Shown here piece by piece: positions 16,586 to 23,933 of a stretch of DNA of 30,181 nt (its first letter is position 1; each line of letters starts with the position of its first letter). Under the pieces are notes generated by a model. That model was given only the letters and a program-made list of their open reading frames with translations, did not search any database and was not told where the DNA came from. The DNA is from Desulfobacterales bacterium (lineage in GTDB: Bacteria > Desulfobacterota > Desulfobacteria > Desulfobacterales > Desulfobacteraceae): contig JAKSAU010000243.1 in assembly GCA_022361535.1 (NCBI GenBank), forward strand, positions 1-30,181. The letters run 5' to 3'. Made by a program: the position numbers and the translations under genes.

Positions 16586-17050
16586 ATGAATACAGGTTTT
16601 AAATCAAATCTAATCTGTGTGGGCATGATCGCCATGTTACTGACCTGCGTTTTCAGCGTTACAGCCCAGGCCAAGCAGGTTTACCAGACCCGCGTCAAGG
16701 TTGTTCATGCCAGCAAAGGCCCGGCCCATGTTGACCCGGGTATCCAGGACGTGGTCAGGGAAATCAAGCCGGTTTTCCAGTATTCCCGATTTAAACTTGT
16801 TAACCAGAAAAGTATGAGCCTGCCTCAGGGCAAGCAAGGCGTCATGAGCCTGCCGGGTCAAAGACAGTTGGTGATCACTCCTCAGGGTAAAAAAGGAAAG
16901 CGGATTCAATACCACATCCGCATCAACTCTAAAGGCAGCCCGATATTTCAGACAGGGGTGCGGCTGAAGAACAACGGCAGTGTCACAATAGGCGGCCCCA
17001 AAGTAAAAAAAGGCGTACTATTAATTAATATCCAGGGCAGTACCCGGTAA
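16586..17050 (+). CDS. Exported protein of unknown function, last gene of the ECF cassette
   Basis: A protein of about 154 aa with a signal peptide (ICVGMIAMLLTCVFSVTAQA, cleavage likely before KQV). The mature part is basic and rich in Gly, Lys and Gln. It includes 'SLPQGKQGVMSLPGQ' and 'LVITPQGKKGKR', and ends in predicted beta strands. I do not recognise a family. I prefer the ATG at 16586 over the one at 16580 because AGAGG is then six bases upstream. It follows the anti-sigma gene by 17 bases, so it is likely a target or sensor component of the same envelope response. It nearly abuts the convergent permease gene. Confidence 0.72.
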   Translation: MNTGFKSNLICVGMIAMLLTCVFSVTAQAKQVYQTRVKVVHASKGPAHVDPGIQDVVREIKPVFQYSRFKLVNQKSMSLPQGKQGVMSLPGQRQLVITPQGKKGKRIQYHIRINSKGSPIFQTGVRLKNNGSVTIGGPKVKKGVLLINIQGSTR

Positions 17051-17053
17051 TTT

Positions 17054-18103
17054 TTATTTCTTACCTTCCAAACGTTGGGCGGCTTCCCAGTTGGAGCCTA
17101 AAAGAATTGAAATCCACTGGGTGGATTCCTTTCCCCCCAACGCAATTTTGACCGCCATGGTCAAAGGTACGGACAACAGCATCCCTACCGGTCCCAGCAC
17201 CCATCCCCAGAATGCCAACGAGAGAAAAACAACAAGCGTAGACAGACCAATGCCATCGCCCATGACCTTGGGTTCAATTACACTGCCCACAACAGTGTTG
17301 ACAATAAAATACCCGATAGCGGAAATCAGTGCAGACATTGGACCCAGCTGGATTAAGGCCAGAAGAACAGCCGGGACAGCTGCAATAATAGACCCGATAT
17401 TGGGGATATAATTAAGCATAAAGGCGAACACGCCCCACATAACCGGATAGTCCACCCCCTGGAACAAAAGCCAGAGCGTAATCACCACACCTGTTGCCAG
17501 ACTGGTCAGGGTTTTTATTCCGATGTAACGGTTCACCCCTTCGGTAATTTCCGTATACTTGCTTAAATCGCCGTTACCGTCAGTTGATAACGCCCGAAGC
17601 TTATTGGGAAATCCGGCTGCCTCTGACAGGATAAAAAGAAAGGTCAGAAAAACAAAAAAAGTATTTGTTAAAACACCACCCAACCCATTCAGTGTATTGG
17701 CCACAAGCCCTAAAATCCGGCTAGGATTAAACAGTTCGGTCAGCTTATCTGCCTCAACCTGGATGCCCCAGTTGGACAGCAGCTTTAAACTGCCGGACAT
17801 CAATGTAACTAACCGCTCTTGATAAAAAGGCAGGTTTTTTGAAAAATCCGCAATGGATGACGATACCAGGCTGACCAGAATAACCTGGATCACGATCACG
17901 CCAAGCATGAGCAGCAAAATGCTCACTAGGCTGGGAACACCTTTGTTTTTCATCCAGTACAGCGGCGGCGCACAAATGATGGCCAAGAAACTTGCCAAAA
18001 GTAACGGAACGACCAAAACCGCAGCAGCTTTCATGCCTGCCACTACGATCACAAAGGCAGCACATGCCACCATAGACCCGCCTTTAACTCGTATTGTATC
18101 CAT
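17054..18103 (-). CDS. AI-2E/PerM family membrane permease
   Basis: This 349-aa protein has seven to eight hydrophobic segments in the layout of the AI-2E (UPF0118/PerM) family. It has an N-terminal pair (VVPLLLASFLAIICAPP, LVSILLLMLGVIVIQVILV), a long soluble loop at about residues 75-135 and a conserved C-terminal half. Signature stretches there are 'MWGVFAFMLNYIPNIGS' and 'EPKVMGDGIGLSTLVVFLSL', where the family has its PNIGS(I/x) and EPxxxG motifs. The family includes putative AI-2 exporters and Na+/H+ antiporters, so the substrate cannot be assigned. AAGGT precedes the ATG. It appears to be a single-gene unit. Confidence 0.92.
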   Translation of the reverse strand: MDTIRVKGGSMVACAAFVIVVAGMKAAAVLVVPLLLASFLAIICAPPLYWMKNKGVPSLVSILLLMLGVIVIQVILVSLVSSSIADFSKNLPFYQERLVTLMSGSLKLLSNWGIQVEADKLTELFNPSRILGLVANTLNGLGGVLTNTFFVFLTFLFILSEAAGFPNKLRALSTDGNGDLSKYTEITEGVNRYIGIKTLTSLATGVVITLWLLFQGVDYPVMWGVFAFMLNYIPNIGSIIAAVPAVLLALIQLGPMSALISAIGYFIVNTVVGSVIEPKVMGDGIGLSTLVVFLSLAFWGWVLGPVGMLLSVPLTMAVKIALGGKESTQWISILLGSNWEAAQRLEGKK

Positions 18104-18243
18104 ATTATTTTACCTTGTCGGTTGAAGGATTGGCCCCAAGATAGAATTGGGAACAAACCTTTTTTAGCTTAGATAATCAGCGAAAGTCAAGGTGCAGGTC
18201 TTTGTTTAACAGGACCCAATCGTACGCTTACAAACTATATTTC

Positions 18244-18861
18244 CTAAACTTCGGGAAAAGGAAAAGCCGGATCGTCAAGAAGCTTGGACATCCGCTGTTT
18301 CTTTTCTGTTTTGCTGTCATGAAACTCAACCAGGGTTTCGATAACGTTCAACATTTCAGCATCATTGACGTTCTTGGCAATTCTGCGCCCGGTTTTTGGG
18401 AATGCCCCCCCTTTTCCACCTGCGAACAAATCATATCCTTTGCGTTTGGCGATAATACCAATATCTGTGGTTTTGGCATCAGCGCAGCTCATGGTACAGC
18501 CGGCCACAGCAATCTTAAATTTTGCCTTAGTGTGTTTCCTTTGGGCAAATGCATCCAAAATCTTTTGACTGACCTGGAAAGTATCTACAACGCCTAATTT
18601 ACAATGCCCTTCACCGATACACACCCTGGGAATCGGGAATTTTCCAGGGGCTTTGAACGCTGCACCCAATTTAGCCAATTCGTCTTTTACACTTGTCACC
18701 ACCTCATCAGGCACATTTATCAACCGAAGATTCTGGGCATTAGATAAATAAATTCGAAAGTCGTATTGAACTGCAAGCCTATGGGCAGCTTCCATAATAT
18801 CCAGTGGTAAAAGGCCTGCCGGTACTAAAATTGTTACGTCACTAGTATTTTCTTTGTTCAT
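18244..18861 (-). CDS. Small sulfite/nitrite-reductase-like siroheme Fe4S4 protein
   Basis: At 205 aa this is a single nitrite/sulfite-reductase repeat unit. A ferredoxin-like half domain covers about residues 8-70. A siroheme/Fe4S4 domain follows, with cysteines C81, C87, C122 and C126 arranged C-x5-C and C-x3-C (RVCIGEGHCKLG and AGCTMSCADA), the set that ligates the siroheme-linked cluster. Full dissimilatory subunits are twice this size. The length is close to that of the low-molecular-weight assimilatory-type sulfite reductases known from Desulfovibrio. Its cofactor would be supplied by the cobA-hemD branch in this window. It is monocistronic, and the physiological substrate (sulfite, nitrite or none) is open. 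Confidence 0.85.
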   Translation of the reverse strand: MNKENTSDVTILVPAGLLPLDIMEAAHRLAVQYDFRIYLSNAQNLRLINVPDEVVTSVKDELAKLGAAFKAPGKFPIPRVCIGEGHCKLGVVDTFQVSQKILDAFAQRKHTKAKFKIAVAGCTMSCADAKTTDIGIIAKRKGYDLFAGGKGGAFPKTGRRIAKNVNDAEMLNVIETLVEFHDSKTEKKQRMSKLLDDPAFPFPEV

Positions 18862-18948
18862 TCTTTAACCCTTTTCAGGTGGTTCTTGTCAAATTAAACC
18901 ACTAATTCATTTCGCAGACGTTTGCTGTAAAACCAATACAAGACATGC

Positions 18949-18969
18949 TGCTTAATTAAGAATTAAGCA
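18949..18969. promoter_or_regulatory. Palindrome upstream of the sulfite-reductase-like gene
   Basis: Two perfect 9-base inverted arms (TGCTTAATT / AATTAAGCA) are separated by AAG, about 88 bases upstream of the minus-strand start at 18861. The size and AT-rich symmetry suggest an operator for a dimeric regulator. With a loop of only three bases it could also fold as a hairpin. No regulator can be assigned. Confidence 0.35.
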
Positions 18970-19044
18970 CCGAATCCTTATACACGTTTTTTCATTTGTT
19001 GTCATTATGGACGAACGCTGATTCATAATTTGTGAAAAATCGTT

Positions 19045-19078
19045 AAAAATGGCCGCCTTAAAAAAGGCGGCCATTTTT
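19045..19078. terminator. Strong bidirectional rho-independent terminator
   Basis: AAAAATGGCCGCC and GGCGGCCATTTTT form a 13-base perfect stem around an eight-base loop. A run of T follows on either strand. It lies 27 bases beyond the stop of the nitrilase-like gene (minus strand), so it ends that transcript. It would equally stop anything reading in from the left. Confidence 0.92.
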
Positions 19079-19105
19079 ATCTGCCACATCAACTCGGCAA
19101 CTTCA

Positions 19106-20176
19106 CTAAATATCAATATCAGCCACATCGGTCACAAGCGTATCATTACCAAACGTACATTGGGCAGCGCCATTGATCAGATCGGGATTGAAACGATTTG
19201 TCCGCCAGTAGGCCGTAAAATCAGTCATACCCGGAGTCGCTGCCATTGCAGGTACTGCGCCACCCATTCGCCAGGTGCCCATGAACGCTGGCTGTGACGA
19301 CGCATGAATGACCAAACCACCATTTTGCGTTGCTTGAAAATGGTCGGCATTTGGGACTACTGCCGCAGATGCAATGGCATGTATGTGGGGAGTTGCAGCA
19401 CCTGCCGCTATTGCCCGCCGCAAAGCGCCTATGTTGTGATCCAAACAAACCTCTACACCGATTCGCAAAGGCCCCTTGTGGGTCCGAATTTCAAATGTAC
19501 CGGGATGTGGCACGGAAACGTGAAGGTGCGAGGGACGGGAACTCTCATGATAGTCTGATGCTTTGTCCTGGATACAAACAAGCTTACCATTGTGGAATAC
19601 GGGTACCGAGTTTTTTTGGAGACGCCTGTTGCCACCGGTATTTTTAAGGAGGTCAGACCGAGCCGTCTTCCGGGCGCCTCGATCAGCATCACGCCCCACC
19701 TGGTCCATGACCCGGGCATCGGCCCAAAGCCGTTTCGCCTCTATAATAGGAAGTTCCGCTGTGATCTCGGAAACCGAAAGGTTGCCTCCTGCAGATATAT
19801 TGGCGGTACCGCGCCCCGTCACCGAGGTATTCCATGCAATCGAGCCGGGGATAAGAACGATACCGTCGTGCTTGCGTGATAATTCCTTGAGTGATTTGAG
19901 GATACGATCCTTCATGTAGTCGGGAACGCCACGAGGATGGCCGGTACCGTCCCCGAAGGCAAACATATACTCCGGTGCAACGAAAATCCCCCTTACACCG
20001 AACTTAGGGATACCGGACTCCCGGATAAAACCGTTAAATTGCACAAGTTGCGTGTCTAACAATTCTATGATGCGGCGAACCGTGGCATCAGGATTCACGC
20101 GCAAATAGGGTATGTGCCGGTCTGAATCGGCAGTACGGCAAGAATATAACCCAATGGCAAGACGAATACGGGGCAT
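19106..20176 (-). CDS. Orphan nitrilase-superfamily (carbon-nitrogen hydrolase-like) protein
   Basis: This 356-aa protein carries a plausible Glu-Lys-Cys catalytic triad of the carbon-nitrogen hydrolase superfamily. E69 is in 'IFVAPEYMF', K205 is in 'LVCIQDKASDYH' after the 'VPVFHNGK' strand, and C244 is in 'IGVEVCLDHN', the usual G-V-x-x-C-x-D elbow. The overall sequence is divergent from amidases, nitrilases or NAD synthetases I know, with a basic insert at about residues 160-188. The start has a full AAGGAGGT ribosome-binding site five bases upstream. It stands alone with its own terminator and no metabolic partners, flanked by AT-rich, gene-poor DNA. The amide or nitrile substrate is unknown. 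Confidence 0.7.
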   Translation of the reverse strand: MPRIRLAIGLYSCRTADSDRHIPYLRVNPDATVRRIIELLDTQLVQFNGFIRESGIPKFGVRGIFVAPEYMFAFGDGTGHPRGVPDYMKDRILKSLKELSRKHDGIVLIPGSIAWNTSVTGRGTANISAGGNLSVSEITAELPIIEAKRLWADARVMDQVGRDADRGARKTARSDLLKNTGGNRRLQKNSVPVFHNGKLVCIQDKASDYHESSRPSHLHVSVPHPGTFEIRTHKGPLRIGVEVCLDHNIGALRRAIAAGAATPHIHAIASAAVVPNADHFQATQNGGLVIHASSQPAFMGTWRMGGAVPAMAATPGMTDFTAYWRTNRFNPDLINGAAQCTFGNDTLVTDVADIDI

Positions 20177-20972
20177 GAGACCTCCTTATGTTGTTGATCT
20201 GTGTTTAACCGAAATGCTTCTGTTATTTTTTACCGCTTCGATTCTCTTTTAGCCCTGAGCCCAAAGGTTGAAGTAAAATGGGCAATAGGACGAGGCAGCT
20301 TGATTTAATATTGATTCATATCACCGTGATTCACGATTTTTGGCCAATTGTCTTACCCACGATTATTGTTCGTTCTGGTACAACTGCAATCATGCGAATT
20401 ATCTTCAAGAAAAAATAGGAGAATGCTTTTTGAAACGGACGAATCTGAAAATACGAACTGAGCATGGACTCCCACTTCAGTGTAGCATATGGATTCCTCA
20501 AGTAATCATTGCTAGTGAACTGGATAACTCAATCGGATTCTGTTGTCAACATTCATGTCAGGGTTATCGCTTAAGTAAATACACCGGGTATGTCATCCCG
20601 GGATAGGACTGAGGTTTTTTCAACAGTTTTTCAAAATTATGATTCAGATACGATGCGATACACTTCCCACAAAAAAGTAATTTAATGGATTCAAAATTGT
20701 ATTTTTGAAGATTGACACACCCCCTCCAAAACACGGCATATGATCACCCATATTTCAATATCAGTTTACATTTCGACATCTTAGAGACAAAACAACATGG
20801 TACAAGTCTACCCTGCTTTAAACAATTGGCACTTGATTTGCTTTAGTCATTTATTGGGCGTTTTATATCATGTAATCCGGGCAATACCGGGCTGGATATG
20901 CAAAAAGGACATCACACCCAGACCTGTTGATCACCAAAAGCATGGGGATGATGAAAGGTTAAATTTAAAATT
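20177..20972. other. Gene-poor intergenic region
   Basis: About 800 bases lie between the nitrilase-like gene (minus) and the TauE-like gene (plus). The stretch is AT-rich. Two open frames (20340-20606 and 20797-21024) have Cys/His/Trp-rich translations without recognisable domains. A weak CCGGG/CCCGG hairpin lies near 20584-20602. Promoters for both divergent flanking genes must lie here, but I could not fix them: a TTGACA at about 20710 and a TATGAT further on are 21 bases apart, too far for a standard sigma-70 promoter. No RNA gene was recognised. Confidence 0.5.
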
Positions 20973-21734
20973 ATGGAAGCTCTTTTTACATCACCGTTTT
21001 TCATTGCCGCTCTCTTTTTTTTAGTGGCGTTCTCCTACTCTTCTGTGGGTCTGGGCGGTGGCTCATCCTATACGGCACTAATGGTTCTTTTAGGCTTTAA
21101 TACCCTTGTTATCCCGTTGGTTTCCTTGTTTTTAAATTTACTTGTCACTTCTGTCGGCAGCTATAACTTCATTAGAAATAAACATGCAAAGATAAAGCTG
21201 ATCCTTCCCTTTTTGATTTCCTCCATTCCCATGGCTTATCTGGGAGGTACGTTAAAGCTGGATAAAACTTATTTTTATTGGACCCTGTTTCTATCCCTTA
21301 TTTTTGTAGCGTTGCGCATCTACTTCTGGGACAACACCTCTATTCGCTTAGGTTTGGGCCTAAAAGGAAAGATCATCATTTCTGTATTTGCTGGCGCTGT
21401 ATTAGGACTGATTGCCGGGATCGTGGGAATTGGAGGTGGCATCTATCTGGTCCCTTTAATTATCGTTTTTAACCTGGGAACAGAAAAGGAAGCAGCGGCC
21501 TGCGGCGCAATTTTTGTCTGGCTAAACTCGTTTTCCGGCCTGATATCACGCCTCAGCCACAATTCAATTGACCTGTCTAACTACATGCTTTTGATTGCAG
21601 CCGTTCTTGTGGGCGGCGGAATTGGTTCATTTATGGGGTCTTCCAAATTTTCACCCCGGATTATGGAACGAATATTAGGGGCCGTGATCATTGTCGCCAT
21701 TTTCTTTCTGGTACCGAAAATTACCTTTATATAA
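20973..21734 (+). CDS. TauE/SafE family membrane exporter
   Basis: This 253-aa protein has about eight hydrophobic helices and the internal twofold repeat of the TauE/SafE family. The first half holds SSVGLGGGSSYTALMVLLGF and the second half holds the matching AGIVGIGGGIYLVPLII. Members export sulfite, sulfoacetate or related anions. Export of sulfur compounds would suit a sulfate reducer, but no sulfonate genes flank it, so the substrate is open. It appears to be a single gene. Confidence 0.9.
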   Translation: MEALFTSPFFIAALFFLVAFSYSSVGLGGGSSYTALMVLLGFNTLVIPLVSLFLNLLVTSVGSYNFIRNKHAKIKLILPFLISSIPMAYLGGTLKLDKTYFYWTLFLSLIFVALRIYFWDNTSIRLGLGLKGKIIISVFAGAVLGLIAGIVGIGGGIYLVPLIIVFNLGTEKEAAACGAIFVWLNSFSGLISRLSHNSIDLSNYMLLIAAVLVGGGIGSFMGSSKFSPRIMERILGAVIIVAIFFLVPKITFI

Positions 21735-21901
21735 TTGAAAACTATAAACTTGGCACTTAATGCTTTTGGGCAATTAACACATTTATGTGTAAACCATTTT
21801 CCAAAAGGTATACCTATCAGGTGTTGATTTCAGAATCTAACAAAAGACAAACGAGGATAAATAAGTGAGACTTTTCTGGCAGACTCACAATATTCGTACC
21901 C

Positions 21902-22402
21902 TTATTTTATAATTGTAAGATGCTCATCAATACGTTTAATTTCTTTTTTTCGCGGAAAGGAAAAGAAAATCCCAACTATCGACACTATAAATAATAAATA
22001 TGCGGCAGGATTGTCTGAACTGAACATATAAAGAACCAACCCTGACGTACCCACGAGTACATATAAAAATTGTTGAACAACGACATGTTTTACAAAGACT
22101 ATCGCTGCCGGATGGGCCGGTTGTTCCTTTACCAGCTTTTCTCGAATTTCTATTTTTTTATTAAACATTTTTTTTCTGGAATATAGCCCAAAAACAGCAA
22201 CAAAGACGGCTGAAATAAATAGTACATGGGGCAGCCATGCAGCTGTTTGCAGCAAAGCAGTAAAATTGTCAGTTGCCGAATGGGAATAGTACCAAAGACC
22301 CCAAGTCTGAATTATGAATAAAATCATAAGAAAAATCCAAATCATGATTGATGCTCTATACCCATTATTCAAAAGCTCTGCTTCAGAAATTTCTTTATTC
22401 AT
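21902..22402 (-). CDS. Four-helix membrane protein of unknown function
   Basis: This 166-aa protein has four predicted membrane helices: about residues 17-38 (ASIMIWIFLMILFIIQTWGL), 50-70 (AAWLPHVLFISAVFVAVFGL), 106-127 (VVQQFLYVLVGTSGLVLYMF) and 131-148 (PAAYLLFIVSIVGIFFSFP). A basic cytoplasmic loop lies at 72-92 and a basic C-terminus follows. I do not recognise a family. There are no close operon partners, and it is convergent with the TauE-like gene at a distance of 167 bases. Confidence 0.6.
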   Translation of the reverse strand: MNKEISEAELLNNGYRASIMIWIFLMILFIIQTWGLWYYSHSATDNFTALLQTAAWLPHVLFISAVFVAVFGLYSRKKMFNKKIEIREKLVKEQPAHPAAIVFVKHVVVQQFLYVLVGTSGLVLYMFSSDNPAAYLLFIVSIVGIFFSFPRKKEIKRIDEHLTIIK

Positions 22403-22830
22403 ATCTTCATTATTTCCATATGTTAAATTGTTGACTCATAGGAGCCGGATCTGAATCTCGAAAAAAGTTTTAGCGGAGAATAAACCAATGATACAGGACA
22501 AAGCAACACAAAAAGCTCTTTTGGTAACTTCATATATAATGCGGGTGTATTCGTTATCGGTCGCAACCTCAAATGAAGGTATGGAACGTTTGCCCACTTA
22601 GGTTCGTTAGTTCTAAGAAGACGGCATCAGGCGGATTTTTAAAAAAAATTCGGCAGCCGCTTCTTAGAACTAACGAGCCGGTATCTGTTATATGGGATAC
22701 CCTTGTTCACCAGGGCCAATCGGAAATTTCTTTTGAGAACTACCAAAATCAGAACGTGCAACTACTGTTTGGGAGGCGATCCCTTGCCAGAGTCCATAAG
22801 GAGTAAAGTATAAAGCTTATTTTACAGCTT
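22403..22830. other. Gene-poor region downstream of the microcompartment operon
   Basis: About 430 bases lie between the small membrane protein gene and the EutP-like gene. The region holds a long inverted repeat (listed separately) and a possible 37-codon frame at 22488-22601 (ATG with GGAG about nine bases upstream; product begins MIQDKATQKALLV), for which I see no family. No clear terminator for the incoming minus-strand operon is visible apart from the inverted repeat. Confidence 0.45.
22601..22679. repeat. Long inverted repeat, possible hairpin or element remnant
   Basis: Sixteen-base perfect inverted arms (CGTTAGTTCTAAGAAG at 22605-22620 and its complement at 22660-22675) extend to 20 bases with one mismatch. 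They surround a 39-base centre with an A/T-rich core. No T-run follows, so it is not a standard terminator. The order of the GTTAG and CTAAC ends does not fit an integron attC site. It may be a small mobile-element remnant or an RNA hairpin at the 3' end of the operon. Confidence 0.6.
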
Positions 22831-23256
22831 CTAGTGTGTGAGAATATCTAACAGCGAGTCAATACCATACGCTGTAACAGCAGAGGTTTCTAAAACCGTT
22901 CTTGCACCAGCCAGTTTAAGGAACCTGCGGGATTTTTCCAAATCTCGGTTATCAAGATCTGTTTTGGATATAATTCCGATGACTTCTTTTTTGAACATGG
23001 TAGCAAATTTCGGAGGGAAAATACTGTTTTTCGCAGTGGCATCCTGGACAAATCCGATGACATCCGCCTTTGCCGCTGACACCATAAGTGCGGAGTAAAA
23101 TCTTCGGTTTTCAGCAAACTCACCAGGCGTATCCACTACCATACCGCTGTAGGTCACAGCCTGGGTTTTCCTGTAGGTGACATCCAGGCCTTGAAGTGCC
23201 TGGGTCAAAGAGGTTTTTCCGCACCTGGATTTGCCTATGAGCATGATCTTTTTCAT
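22831..23256 (-). CDS. EutP/PduV family small GTPase-like protein
   Basis: This protein of about 141 aa has the Ras-like P-loop GKSRCGKT at residues 8-15, a VDTPGEF switch-II motif and an SKTDL specificity motif. It lacks other domains. This is the EutP/PduV group encoded in microcompartment operons; PduV has been linked to shell positioning or movement, and EutP was reported to have acetate kinase activity. The ATG at 23256 is preferred to the one at 23274 because it gives the standard MKKIMLIG start and has TAAGGT just upstream. It is the last gene of the operon, after a hairpin. Confidence 0.9.
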   Translation of the reverse strand: MKKIMLIGKSRCGKTSLTQALQGLDVTYRKTQAVTYSGMVVDTPGEFAENRRFYSALMVSAAKADVIGFVQDATAKNSIFPPKFATMFKKEVIGIISKTDLDNRDLEKSRRFLKLAGARTVLETSAVTAYGIDSLLDILTH

Positions 23257-23286
23257 ATACCTTACCTGTACCACACTTTAGAAAAT

Positions 23287-23328
23287 GCCGGTTCCCTTTA
23301 AAGGAGAGACAAAATACAGGGAACCGGC
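23287..23328 (-). terminator. Hairpin between PduT-like and EutP-like genes
   Basis: GCCGGTTCCCT and AGGGAACCGGC form a perfect 11-base stem with a 20-base loop. In the direction of transcription it is followed by ATTTTC, only a weak T tract. It lies 14 bases after the stop of the PduT-like gene. It may be a partial terminator or RNA-stabilising hairpin that lowers expression of the last gene. Its function is inferred. Confidence 0.5.
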
Positions 23329-23342
23329 TGGGAGAAAATCAA

Positions 23343-23897
23343 TTAAATATATTCATTAAGCAATTCAGGAGATGCCGACGGGATGACGACCCGGTTCACA
23401 AGCATTCCTGATTCTTTGATGGTTTCACATGCTGCGTCTACAGCCGCATTTACTGCGGACGTATCCCCGTTAACCAGCATAAACCCTTTTCCGCCGATGG
23501 CCATTGAGACATGGACGCGAAGAAGGACTACATCCGCAGCTTTTGCTGCTGCATCAGCCGCCTCAATAATCGGGGTAGCGGAAAAAGTTTCAACAATTCC
23601 AAGAGACCTGTGATGTCTGCCAGTCAGATCAACATTACCTGAAATCGCAGAAAACACCTGGGGATCCACATTGGGAATGTTAAGTGCTTCGATTAAAAAT
23701 CCGGCAGCTTCGGTTTTGCCTGCATCAAGTGCGGCACTGACCGATGATACTGAGCCGCCGATGATAACCAGATATTTGCCGGAACAAATGGTTCTTGCCA
23801 CAAGTGCTGTGACATCAGCGGCCTTGAGCATGGCATCCTGGGCCTGGTATCCTGCGGCAATACTGGAAAGTTCTATGATTCCAATGGCATGGGACAT
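23343..23897 (-). CDS. PduT-like tandem-domain BMC shell protein
   Basis: This 184-aa protein has two BMC domains in a row (about residues 4-85 and 96-177). Each opens with the shell signature, 'AIGIIELSSIAAGYQAQDAML' split as AIGIIELSSIAAGY then QAQDAML, and 'SLGIVETFSATPIIEAAD'. It would form a pseudohexameric trimer in the shell facet. Its position directly after the PduS-like gene matches the PduS-PduT pairing of known loci, where PduT carries an Fe-S cluster in its central pore. Cysteines are present (for example in TICSGK), but I could not confirm the pore cysteine. A good ribosome-binding site AAGGAAAT precedes the ATG. Confidence 0.9.
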   Translation of the reverse strand: MSHAIGIIELSSIAAGYQAQDAMLKAADVTALVARTICSGKYLVIIGGSVSSVSAALDAGKTEAAGFLIEALNIPNVDPQVFSAISGNVDLTGRHHRSLGIVETFSATPIIEAADAAAKAADVVLLRVHVSMAIGGKGFMLVNGDTSAVNAAVDAACETIKESGMLVNRVVIPSASPELLNEYI

Positions 23898-23933
23898 GAT
23901 ATTTCCTTTTTTCTTAAACTTTTACTTTGGGGT

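Noticed and set aside
20340..20606. Open frame of about 88 codons, Cys-rich (a TTG start with GGAG upstream is also possible)
   Set aside because: No recognisable domain, unusual Cys/His/Trp composition and no neighbours in the same direction; more likely non-coding.
20710..20750. Possible sigma-70 promoter TTGACA ... TATGAT
   Set aside because: The spacer is 21 bases, too long for a standard promoter.
20797..21024. Open frame of 75 codons before the TauE-like gene
   Set aside because: It overlaps the start of the well-supported TauE-like gene in another frame and shows no domain.
21842..21895. Possible terminator hairpin (GTGAG...CTCAC) between the TauE-like gene and the membrane protein gene
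   Set aside because: Only five paired bases with a long loop and no T-run.
22601..22679. Possible integron attC site
   Set aside because: The arms are in the order GTTAG...CTAAC, opposite to attC core sites, and no integrase or cassette genes are present.
22573..22806. Open frame of 77 codons across the long inverted repeat
   Set aside because: Its coding content is mostly the inverted repeat itself, with no domain or good ribosome-binding site.
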